A stretch of 33,934 nucleotides of DNA, from NCBI GenBank assembly GCA_030747035.1, contig JASLLM010000017.1, positions 1 through 33,934 of the forward strand, given 5' to 3'. Positions within the stretch are counted from its first letter, which is position 1, and every line of letters starts with the position of its first letter. Source of the DNA: Alphaproteobacteria bacterium (GTDB lineage: Bacteria; Pseudomonadota; Alphaproteobacteria; GCA-2731375). The position numbers were made by a program, and so were the translations under genes. The notes beneath the pieces are model-generated. The model made no database searches and was not told the DNA's origin. It saw nothing but the letters and a program-made list of their open reading frames with translations. Positions 10,830 through 18,968 of this stretch are shown piece by piece.

Positions 10830-10853
10830 CGGGGGCACCCGAAGGCGCCCCCG
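10830..10853 (-). terminator. GC-rich hairpin with UUCG tetraloop between the ABC substrate-binding gene and livH (attenuator or mRNA stabiliser)
   Basis: Minus strand reads CGGGGGCGCC-TTCG-GGTGCCCCCG, a 10-bp stem with one G.U pair, then TTTG; U-tract is weak. Confidence 0.65.
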
Positions 10854-10875
10854 CCGGTTAAGCCAGCCGCTTCAA

Positions 10876-12063
10876 TTACCACTTCATGCCGCAGGATTTG
10901 GCATAGGCATCGCCGTGGGCGGACAGGATCACGCCACGGGTCTTGGTAACATAACTGCCGTCCGCCTCCTTCACCGCCTCGCGCAGGTAGATGTTCTGCA
11001 CGGGGAAATGATTGTTATTGAACTTGAAGGTGCCCCGGGTGGTCGGGAAATCTCCGGCCCGCATGGCGGCCCGCAATTTAGCCCGGTCCGAGATGCCGCC
11101 GGCGTTGCGGATCGCGGTGTCCAGGAACATCACGGTGTCATAGGCCTGGGCAGCATAGAAAGGCGGCGTCTTGCCGTATTTCTTGCGGTAGTCGGCCACG
11201 AAGCGGCGGTTGACGCTGTTGCCCAGGTCCGGGCTCCAATGCTGCACGCCGAAGGTGCCCACCGCGGCGTCCTTCAGCGCCGGCAATGAAATCGCATCCA
11301 CCGTGTAGGCCGAATACAGCGGGATCTGGCTGGACAGGCCCGCCTGGGCATATTGCTTGACGAAATTTATGCCCATGCCGCCGGGCAGGAAGATGAAGAC
11401 CGCCGTGGGCTTGGCCGCGCGCAAGGCGGAAATTTCCGCCTGATAATCCTTCTGCCCCAGTTTGGTATAGACCTCGCCGACGATCTTGCCGTTGAACATC
11501 CGTTTGAAGCCCTTGAGCATGTCCTTACCGGCCTGATAGTTCGGGGCCATGATATAGACATTGTCGATCTTCTTCTCGGTCATGTATTTGCCCATGCCTT
11601 CGGGCATCATGTCGTTCTGGAAGGCGACATTGAAGAAGTCCTTGGAGCATTTCTTGCCCGCAACTGGTGACGGCCCGGCGTTGGAGCTGATCAGGAACGT
11701 ATTGGACCGGGTCACGGTGCCGTGCACCGCCATCAATAGGTTCGACCAGATGATGCCCGAGACAAAATGCACCCGGTCCCGTTTGATCATCTTGTTGACC
11801 AACTGCTTGGCCACGTCCGGCTTACGCTTGTCATCGCCGTAGATGATTTCCGTATCCATGCCGCCCAGCCGGCCGCCGATATGATCCAGCCCCAGCTCGA
11901 AAGCATTCTTCATGGGTTTGCCGATGATGCCGGCGGGCCCGGACAAGGTGGTGATGAAACCGACCTTGACGGTTTCCGCCATCGAAGCCGTCGCCGCAAA
12001 TGTGAGGCCGGCCGCCAGGCCTGCCGCAAGTCCGATCGTTTGAGCCAGTTTGTGTTTAGACAT
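10876..12063 (-). CDS. ABC transporter periplasmic substrate-binding protein (Peripla_BP_6 / LivK-like)
   Basis: Signal peptide MSKHKLAQTIGLAAGLAAGLTFAATASMA; VKVGFITTLSGPAGIIGKPMKNAFELGLDHIGG; first gene of the liv operon; SD GGGAGGA before the chosen ATG. Confidence 0.9.
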   Translation of the reverse strand: MSKHKLAQTIGLAAGLAAGLTFAATASMAETVKVGFITTLSGPAGIIGKPMKNAFELGLDHIGGRLGGMDTEIIYGDDKRKPDVAKQLVNKMIKRDRVHFVSGIIWSNLLMAVHGTVTRSNTFLISSNAGPSPVAGKKCSKDFFNVAFQNDMMPEGMGKYMTEKKIDNVYIMAPNYQAGKDMLKGFKRMFNGKIVGEVYTKLGQKDYQAEISALRAAKPTAVFIFLPGGMGINFVKQYAQAGLSSQIPLYSAYTVDAISLPALKDAAVGTFGVQHWSPDLGNSVNRRFVADYRKKYGKTPPFYAAQAYDTVMFLDTAIRNAGGISDRAKLRAAMRAGDFPTTRGTFKFNNNHFPVQNIYLREAVKEADGSYVTKTRGVILSAHGDAYAKSCGMKW

Positions 12064-12381
12064 TCCCCAATCCTCCCGAGATAAGGTGTGTGCGCCAATC
12101 CTGTTCGTCGTCTCGCCCGGCATTTCTGTTTATCGTCAGCCAGGATCTTGCCCGGATTGTATCGAAAAGCGTCGGAAGTCTAAAGCATCTAAAAGGATCG
12201 CTGATTTTTTTTGAAATTGGTCATTTGGTAACACAGTTGCGCGGGCGCGGTGTGCGCATTAAGCTTTATCGCAACGTGGGTTGGTGCCGGGGTGGCAATG
12301 CGCCCTGTCATTGGGCCGCGGGGGGATTGGCAAGGGGCCACGCCCCAAAAAATCTTAATGGGATTAGGGAGGCAAGTTCTC

Positions 12382-13485
12382 ATGAAACGGCGTGCATTTA
12401 TCAAAGGCGCGACAGCGGCGGGTGTTGCCACGGCCGCTGTCGCGGCATCAAGTTTTCCCAAGCCCGCCATTGCGGCGGGGATGAAGGAATGGAAAATGGT
12501 CATGTCCTGGCCATTGAACCTTCCGGGCCTTGGCACCTCGGGGCAGCGCGTGGCGCGGCGCATCGGTAAACTTTCCGATGGCAAGATCAAGATCAAGGTC
12601 TATGGCGGCGGTGAATTGGTTCCGGCGTTGCAGGCGTTTGATGCCGTTTCCAAGGGCGATGCCGAAATGTACATGTCGGCGGAGTACTACTATCAGGGCA
12701 AGCACAAGGCGTTCAATTTCTTTACCGCCGTGCCCTACGGCCTGACCGGTGCGGAAACCTATTCCTGGATGCGCTATGGCGGCGGCCAGGAATTGTGGGA
12801 CGAGCTGTCCGGGCAATTCAATCTGAAGGGTCTCCTTGGCGCGCCGACCGGTGTGCAGATGGGTGGTTGGTACCGCAAGGAGATCAATTCGCTGGATGAC
12901 TTCAAGGGCCTGAAGTTCCGCATGCCCGGTATTGGCGGCGAAGTGCTTCGCGAGCTAGGCGTGGCTGTCATCAACCTGCCCGGCGCGGAAGTGTTCCCGG
13001 CGTTGCAGGCCGGCACCATCGACGGCACGGAATGGGTTGGTCCCTGGTTCGATATGATGCTGGGCTTCTACAAGGTCGCCAAATACTACTACCATCCCGG
13101 CTTCCACGAGCCCGGTACCTCCGGTAGCTTCGCCATCAACAAGGGTCTTTGGGACAGCCTGACCAAGGACGAGCAACTGATTATCGAAGTTGCAATCCAG
13201 GCCGAGGCGCAGATCCAGGGTGCTGAGTTCAACGCTCGGAACCTGGCATCTCTCGATGTCCTGATGAAAAAGCATGGCGTCCAACTGCGTCAGTATTCGA
13301 ACGAAATGCTTACCAAGATCGGCACCATCGCCGGTCAGGTCGTGGCTGACATCGGCAATACCGATGCGACCTCGAAAAAAGTCTATGACAGCTATATCGC
13401 CTATCGGAAACAGGCACTTAGCTGGGCGAAATTGAGCGAGCAGGGCTATATGAATGCCCGGATGCTGCCCTTCAAGTATGCCTGA
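12382..13485 (+). CDS. TRAP transporter substrate-binding protein, DctP family, TakP-like (2-oxoacid type), Tat-type signal
   Basis: Twin-arginine-like MKRRAFIKGATAAG; GLGTSGQRVARRI, EWVGPWFDMMLGFYKVAKYYYHPGFHEPG segments resemble TakP-type SBPs; followed by DctQ and DctM genes; SD GGGAGG. Confidence 0.88.
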   Translation: MKRRAFIKGATAAGVATAAVAASSFPKPAIAAGMKEWKMVMSWPLNLPGLGTSGQRVARRIGKLSDGKIKIKVYGGGELVPALQAFDAVSKGDAEMYMSAEYYYQGKHKAFNFFTAVPYGLTGAETYSWMRYGGGQELWDELSGQFNLKGLLGAPTGVQMGGWYRKEINSLDDFKGLKFRMPGIGGEVLRELGVAVINLPGAEVFPALQAGTIDGTEWVGPWFDMMLGFYKVAKYYYHPGFHEPGTSGSFAINKGLWDSLTKDEQLIIEVAIQAEAQIQGAEFNARNLASLDVLMKKHGVQLRQYSNEMLTKIGTIAGQVVADIGNTDATSKKVYDSYIAYRKQALSWAKLSEQGYMNARMLPFKYA

Positions 13486-13526
13486 GGGATAAGCCGGCAC
13501 TTCGCTTACCGGCATAACGTGATGGG

Positions 13527-13551
13527 GCCCGCGCCGGACAACGGCGCGGGC
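13527..13551 (+). terminator. Perfect 10-bp GC hairpin between the TRAP SBP gene and dctQ (attenuator/stabiliser candidate)
   Basis: GCCCGCGCCG-GACAA-CGGCGCGGGC followed by TTCCCTTTG. Confidence 0.65.
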
Positions 13552-13567
13552 TTCCCTTTGTCAGGTG

Positions 13568-13598
13568 TCGCGGCCATAATGATCAGCAATGGCCGTGA
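13568..13598 (+). repeat. Second inverted repeat between the TRAP SBP gene and dctQ
   Basis: TCGCGGCCAT-AATGATCAGCA-ATGGCCGTGA, 10-bp stem with one G.U pair and 11-nt loop. Confidence 0.6.
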
Positions 13599-13637
13599 CG
13601 GTGAACGAACCGGTCGTATAAGCCTGGGGAGGCGCCG

Positions 13638-14210
13638 GTGAATCGACTGTTAGCCATTGCGCGTTTCATTGATCTGATGAACGAGAAGATTGGGCGGAGC
13701 ATTTCGTGGCTCGCCCTGATCATGATTCTGGTGCAATTCGTCGTCGTGGTGATGCGCTATATTTTCGGCATGGGTTCCATTTTCATGCAGGAATCCATCG
13801 TCTATATGCACGCGCTGATCTTTCTGGTCGCGGCGGGCTATACCCTGTTGCACGACGGCCATGTGCGGGTGGATATCTTTTATGGCTCCGCCACGCCCCA
13901 GCGCAAGGCGCTGGTCAATTTCCTCGGCGTGCTGGTGTTCCTTTGGCCCATGTGCATGTTGATACTGATCGTTTCGACCAAGTTCATCACCGCCGCCTGG
14001 GCCGTCAGGGAAGGCTCGCCCGAAGGCAGCGGTATCCAGGCCATCTATCTGTTGAAGACCGTGATCTGGATATTTGCCGGCCTGCTGATTCTGCAAGGCT
14101 ATTCCCTGCTCGTGAACTCGTGGCTGGTGATGCGCGGTATCAAGGCGGACTATGACCATGCGGCCGCTGTCGGCGGCGGCGGTGCCGATACGGAAGGGGG
14201 CGGGTTATGA
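13638..14210 (+). CDS. TRAP transporter small permease (DctQ family)
   Basis: Four hydrophobic segments, DctQ-like length; overlaps dctM start by 4 nt. Confidence 0.88.
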   Translation: MNRLLAIARFIDLMNEKIGRSISWLALIMILVQFVVVVMRYIFGMGSIFMQESIVYMHALIFLVAAGYTLLHDGHVRVDIFYGSATPQRKALVNFLGVLVFLWPMCMLILIVSTKFITAAWAVREGSPEGSGIQAIYLLKTVIWIFAGLLILQGYSLLVNSWLVMRGIKADYDHAAAVGGGGADTEGGGL

Positions 14211-15787
14211 GCCCCAATGAAATTTTCGTTGTTCTGATGTTCGTCGGGGTCTGCCTGTTTCTGATGATCGGTTTTCCCGTCGCCTTTTCCCTGGGCGGGA
14301 TCGCCTTGATATTTGCCGGTCTGGGGTCCTTGGTCGGCGCCTTCGATATCTCGTTCCTGGGTTTCTTTCCGAACCGGATTTTTGGCTTCATGACCAATGA
14401 AGTCCTGATCGCGGTGCCATTGTTCGTCTTCATGGGCGTGATGCTGGAACGTTCCAAGGTGGCCGAGGAACTGCTGGATACCTTGGGCATGGCGTTCGGC
14501 TCGCTGCCGGGCGGCCTAGGCATTTCCGTCTGTGTCGTTGGCGCCCTGCTGGCGGCCTCCACCGGCATTGTCGGCGCCACGGTTGTGACCATGGGCCTCT
14601 TGTCACTGCCCACCATGCTGCGGCGCGGCTATGATCCGTCGCTGGCTTGCGGTTCGATTTCGGCCTCGGGTACCTTGGGGCAGATCATCCCGCCGTCCAT
14701 CGTGCTGGTCGTGCTGGGTGATCAGATCTCCAACGCCTATCAGGAGGCGCAGCGGATCTTGGGCAATTTCGCGCCAGATCCGGTTTCGGTGGGCGATCTG
14801 TTCGCGGGTGCGCTGATCCCGGGCCTTTGCCTGGTCGGCATGTATATCCTTTATCAGGTCACGATCGCCATCATTCGGCCCAGCTCGTCGCCGCCGATCC
14901 CACGGGAGGAATTGACCAAAGGGCTGACGCCGGGCGAACTGAGAATGAAAATCGCCCATGCCCTGGTGGCACCGGTCATTTTGATCATTGCGGTGCTGGG
15001 CTCCATTCTCGCCGGCATAGCCACGCCGACGGAGGCAGCGGCGATGGGCGCCATCGGCGCCACCTTGTTGGGCGGTTTGAGGATGGGCGAAGGTTCCGGA
15101 GCCCCAATCTACGCCGCCACCATCGGTCTGCTGCTGCTCTTGATATTGAATGCCTTCTTTGACCTGCGGCAGGGCCGTGAGAACGTCACCACCGGCGACA
15201 CGGTGGCCATGGTCCTCGGCGCGATCAGCTGCATTTTCGTGGCCTGGGGGATCGCGGTCAGCCTGTGGCGGGTCTACGGCGGCGGCGCGCTGCATGAAGT
15301 GGTGCAAGGAACGACGAAGATCTCGGCCATGGTTTTTGGCATCGTCATCGGGGCGCAGTTGTTCTCGTTGGTGTTCCGCGGCTTTGGCGGTGACGATCTG
15401 GTGCATGAATTCCTTGTTTCGCTGCCTGGCGGCGTTGTTGGCGCCATGCTGGTAGTCATGGCGATCATGTTCATCATGGGTTTCTTCCTGGACTTTATCG
15501 AGATCACCTTCGTGGTGGTGCCCATCGTGGCACCGATCCTGCTGCAGATGGACATGAACCCGGTCTGGCTGGGTATCATGATCGCGATCAATCTGCAGAC
15601 CTCGTTCCTGACGCCGCCCTTCGGCTTCGCCCTGTTCTACCTGCGCGGCGTGGCGCCGGAGTCGGTGACGACCATGCAGATCTACAAGGGCGTCATTCCC
15701 TTCGTGACGATCCAGATCCTGGCCCTGGTGATGCTGTCGTTCTTCCCCGGCCTGGCGACCTGGCTGCCGAAAGTGATTTACGGTTAG
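14207..15787 (+). CDS. TRAP transporter large permease (DctM family), extended form
   Basis: FPVAFSLGGIALIFAG, ASTGIVGATVVTMGLLSLPTMLRRGYDPSLACGSISASGTLGQIIPPSIVLV, NLQTSFLTPPFGFALFYLRGVAP. Confidence 0.92.
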   Translation: MSPNEIFVVLMFVGVCLFLMIGFPVAFSLGGIALIFAGLGSLVGAFDISFLGFFPNRIFGFMTNEVLIAVPLFVFMGVMLERSKVAEELLDTLGMAFGSLPGGLGISVCVVGALLAASTGIVGATVVTMGLLSLPTMLRRGYDPSLACGSISASGTLGQIIPPSIVLVVLGDQISNAYQEAQRILGNFAPDPVSVGDLFAGALIPGLCLVGMYILYQVTIAIIRPSSSPPIPREELTKGLTPGELRMKIAHALVAPVILIIAVLGSILAGIATPTEAAAMGAIGATLLGGLRMGEGSGAPIYAATIGLLLLLILNAFFDLRQGRENVTTGDTVAMVLGAISCIFVAWGIAVSLWRVYGGGALHEVVQGTTKISAMVFGIVIGAQLFSLVFRGFGGDDLVHEFLVSLPGGVVGAMLVVMAIMFIMGFFLDFIEITFVVVPIVAPILLQMDMNPVWLGIMIAINLQTSFLTPPFGFALFYLRGVAPESVTTMQIYKGVIPFVTIQILALVMLSFFPGLATWLPKVIYG

Positions 15788-16236
15788 GTTGGTTTCTGGA
15801 TGTACTCGATGGTGACGCCGTCGGGATCGCGCAGGTAGACAACCTTGCCGCCGGCGTTCGGACCCTTGTCGATCACCGTGATCGGCCCCAGCGGCAGGAC
15901 ATGATGCGGGGCCGAGGCTTTGACGGCGGCTTCCACGTTATCCACATCGTAGGCCACGTGGGCGAAGCCGGCATCGCAGGGCCGGCATTCCACCCGGCCG
16001 CGTTCGGCGGGGCCGTGATATTGGATCAATTCAATGCGGTGGCCGGGGCCCTGCACGAAAGCCACTTCGATGTCGGCGCCGGGCACGCCGGAGATTACTT
16101 CCACGGCCTTGGGATCGCGGGGCGCGCGGCTCAGCAGCTCGAAGCCAAGCGCACCGGTAAAAAACGCGATACTGCGGTCCAGATCCGAGACGGTGAAGGA
16201 AGTGTGATTGGTGGCAAGTATTTGGAAATCGCTCAT
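15784..16236 (-). CDS. VOC / glyoxalase-family protein
   Basis: HTSFTVSDLDRSIAFFTGALGFELLSR ... GGKVVYLRDPDGVTIEYIQ; start set at MSDFQILA. Confidence 0.85.
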   Translation of the reverse strand: MSDFQILATNHTSFTVSDLDRSIAFFTGALGFELLSRAPRDPKAVEVISGVPGADIEVAFVQGPGHRIELIQYHGPAERGRVECRPCDAGFAHVAYDVDNVEAAVKASAPHHVLPLGPITVIDKGPNAGGKVVYLRDPDGVTIEYIQKPT

Positions 16237-16328
16237 GGTTGGTCCCATCCAATATAACCTTGGCACATAGGTGCCATGCGCCATGACCGCTTGTCCAGAG
16301 GCCGGACAGGCGTTAGGTTGGCGCCATC

Positions 16329-17255
16329 ATGACATCCTTGAGCGCCGCCATCGACGGCACGTTGGGGCGGCTGCCACCGCATATCCGTGCTGTCGTGCTG
16401 ATACTGTTTTCCACCCTGTGTTTCACCTCGATGCATACGGTGATCCGCTATGCCTCGACCGAGGGGCAGATCCATCCGTTCGAAGTGGCCTTTTTCCGCA
16501 ATGTTTTTGGCTTGCTGGCGGTATTGCCCTTTGCCCTGCGCCATCGGGCCGCGGCGTTTCGCACCCGCCGGCTGAAGCTGCACGCGGTGCGCGGCACCAT
16601 GCAGGTCTTCGCCATGTTGATGTTCTTCTATGCCCTGTCGATCACGCCATTGGCCAAGATTTCCGCCGTCAGTTTCACCGCACCCTTGTTCGCCACCCTG
16701 GGCGCGATCATTTTTCTCGGCGAGCGGGTCCGCCTACGCCGCATGGTCGCCCTGGCCCTGGGTTTTCTCGGCGCCATGATCATCATCCGGCCCGGCGTCA
16801 TCGCGTTGGATCTGGGTGCCGTGCTGGTCATGACGTCATCGTCCATCTGGGCCTGTGCCATCCTGATTATCAAGTCGCTGGCGCGGACCGAATCCAGCCT
16901 GACCATCACCACCTATCAGAACATCTTTCTGATCCCCTTCACGTTGATTGCCGCCGCGTTTTTTTGGACCTGGCCAAGCTGGTACATGCTGGGCCTGTTT
17001 GCGGTGATGGGCATTTTCGGCTCCATCGCCCACGTAGCCATGGCGGAAGCCTTGAAGCTGGCGGATACCACCGCCGTGCTGCCCTATGATTTCGTCCGCC
17101 TGATCTGGGCCAGCGGTATCGGTTTCGTGGTGTTCGGCGAGATACCGGAGCTTTGGACCTGGGTCGGCGGCTGCATCATTTTCGGCTCCACCACCTATAT
17201 CGCCTTCCGCGAGGCCCACCTAAAACGGGTGCGTTCCAGAGCGGAGGGGTCCTAG
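16329..17255 (+). CDS. EamA/DMT-family transporter
   Basis: About 10 TM segments; internal duplication; ALSITPLAKISAVSFTAPLFATLGAIIFLGERV. Confidence 0.88.
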   Translation: MTSLSAAIDGTLGRLPPHIRAVVLILFSTLCFTSMHTVIRYASTEGQIHPFEVAFFRNVFGLLAVLPFALRHRAAAFRTRRLKLHAVRGTMQVFAMLMFFYALSITPLAKISAVSFTAPLFATLGAIIFLGERVRLRRMVALALGFLGAMIIIRPGVIALDLGAVLVMTSSSIWACAILIIKSLARTESSLTITTYQNIFLIPFTLIAAAFFWTWPSWYMLGLFAVMGIFGSIAHVAMAEALKLADTTAVLPYDFVRLIWASGIGFVVFGEIPELWTWVGGCIIFGSTTYIAFREAHLKRVRSRAEGS

Positions 17256-17911
17256 GGACGGGACCACATGCCGTTGAACAGGGTCAGGATGGTAGCGATC
17301 AGGTCATCCAGATTGCCCCGGCTGGGATCAAACCAGACCACGGTCCGGTTCAGGGAGCCCAGGATCAACGGGCGCAGCATGGGTACTGACAGGTTCGGCT
17401 GCAGCGCCCCGGCGGCCAGGGCGTCATGCAATAGCTGGTTCCAGTAATCTTCGTACTGGGCCCGGTCAGGCTGGACGTTTTGCTCCACTTCCTCCGGCAC
17501 CTGGCCCAGGAATTTCACATTTGTAGAGGTGTAATGGATGTTGCCGTGCAGCGCCTGTAGATGGCTGCGCAGGGCGGCCACGATCTTGTCCCTGGGCGTG
17601 GCCTGGGGGGGCAGTTTTTCCGCGCTGTCCCGCACCGCCATATAGGTGGAGCGCACGGCGATGGAGAGGATTTCCGAAAGAATCTGTTCCTTGGATTCGA
17701 AATGGTAATAGACACTGCCCGCCTGCATGCCCACCTTGGCGGCGATCTGGCGCATGGTTGTTTCCGTGAAGCCCTGTTCGGAAAACAGCCCCGCGGCGAC
17801 ATCCAGGATCAGCCGGCGGGAGACCGAGCCGCTTTGCGCTTTTTTGCGCCCGGATCGTGCCGCTTGTTGGGCGCTGTCCTGGCCGCCATTCTTGATATCC
17901 AGATCGCTCAT
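17252..17911 (-). CDS. TetR-family transcriptional regulator
   Basis: RLILDVAAGLFSEQGFTETTMRQIAAKVGMQAGSVYYHFESKEQILSEIL HTH. Confidence 0.93.
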   Translation of the reverse strand: MSDLDIKNGGQDSAQQAARSGRKKAQSGSVSRRLILDVAAGLFSEQGFTETTMRQIAAKVGMQAGSVYYHFESKEQILSEILSIAVRSTYMAVRDSAEKLPPQATPRDKIVAALRSHLQALHGNIHYTSTNVKFLGQVPEEVEQNVQPDRAQYEDYWNQLLHDALAAGALQPNLSVPMLRPLILGSLNRTVVWFDPSRGNLDDLIATILTLFNGMWSRP

Positions 17912-17916
17912 ATTGT

Positions 17917-18957
17917 TCAGCCCAGGTCCTCTAACCGTTGCGCCAAAAATGCGGCGTGTTCCTCGGCCCCGCCATGGGCCATCTCATCCATTTGCGCGCG
18001 TTTCAGATACAGGTGCGCATCCACTTCCGCCGTGAAGCCCATGCCGCCATGCACCTGAATATTCTCCACCCCGATACGCAGCGCCGTTTCCGACATGGCA
18101 ACCTTGGCGATCGAGGCGGCGGTCACCGCGCCGCTTGCATCTTCGTCACCATGGTCCAGGGCCCACAGGGCGGCCTGGACGGCGGAGCGCGCGCCTTCCA
18201 GGGCCACGGCCTGATCCGCCAGCAGGTGTTTGATGGCCTGGAAGGAGCCAATGGGCGCACCAAACTGATGCCGTTCCTTGGCGTAGTCGGAGGCCATCTG
18301 GTGCGCCCGCGTGGCCCCGCCCAACATCTCCGCCGCCGTTGCCGCCGCGGCGACGGCGCGCAGCCGCTCGGCATCGGCCGTGGCAAACGGCTTGGCCAAG
18401 GCTTCGCCTTCCAATTCGATATCGACGACAGCGAAACGGCGCGTGGGGTCAAGCGCATCGAAGGGCGTTATCGCGGCGTCGGTCAGATTTGGGTCAACCG
18501 CGACAAGGCTGCCGTGGCTCTGGATCAGAAACAGGTCGGCCGAGGCGCCATAGGCCAGCGGCGCGCCCTTGTCAGCCGCCAACAAGGGACACAGGACCAA
18601 TTCACCCTTGGCGATGCCAGGCAGCCAGCGCCGCTGTTGCTCGCTGCTGCCCGAAAGGCGCAGGGCCTCCACCCCAATGACGGCCGACGAAATGTACGGG
18701 CCGGAAGCCAGGGCGCCGCCCAAGGCTTCCAGAACGCAGCCCATTTCCACCATGCCCAGGCCGGTACCACCCAGATCCTCGGGGATCAGGGTGCCGAGAA
18801 ATCCCGCCTGGGCCAGGCCCCGCCATAGCTCGGGGCAATAATCCGGCGCGCCCGGCTCGAACAACGCGCGCACCCGGTCCATGGGCGAAAGGCGGCGCAC
18901 CAGTTCCTCGGCCGACTGGCGGATCAGGCGCTGGTCATCGGAGAATGCGAAATCCAT
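17917..18957 (-). CDS. Acyl-CoA dehydrogenase-like protein, small/beta-type subunit of a putative heteromeric ACAD
   Basis: MDFAFSDDQRLIRQSAEELVRR; YAKERHQFGAPIGSFQAIKHLLAD; VHGGMGFTAEVDAHLYLKRAQ; middle-domain signature (TEPxAGSD/NGxK) not recognisable. Confidence 0.87.
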   Translation of the reverse strand: MDFAFSDDQRLIRQSAEELVRRLSPMDRVRALFEPGAPDYCPELWRGLAQAGFLGTLIPEDLGGTGLGMVEMGCVLEALGGALASGPYISSAVIGVEALRLSGSSEQQRRWLPGIAKGELVLCPLLAADKGAPLAYGASADLFLIQSHGSLVAVDPNLTDAAITPFDALDPTRRFAVVDIELEGEALAKPFATADAERLRAVAAAATAAEMLGGATRAHQMASDYAKERHQFGAPIGSFQAIKHLLADQAVALEGARSAVQAALWALDHGDEDASGAVTAASIAKVAMSETALRIGVENIQVHGGMGFTAEVDAHLYLKRAQMDEMAHGGAEEHAAFLAQRLEDLG

Positions 18958-18968
18958 CGTTCCCCTCC

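Noticed and set aside
8531-10861. Long plus-strand ORFs (433 aa and 338 aa) opposite livG/livM/livH
   Set aside because: Antisense shadows of well-supported transporter genes; composition (H, Q, D, G-rich) is typical of reverse-frame translation of membrane proteins.
12217-12229. Direct repeat TTGGT-CAT-TTGGT in the ABC/TRAP divergent promoter region
   Set aside because: Too short to distinguish from chance; only noted as a possible regulator site.
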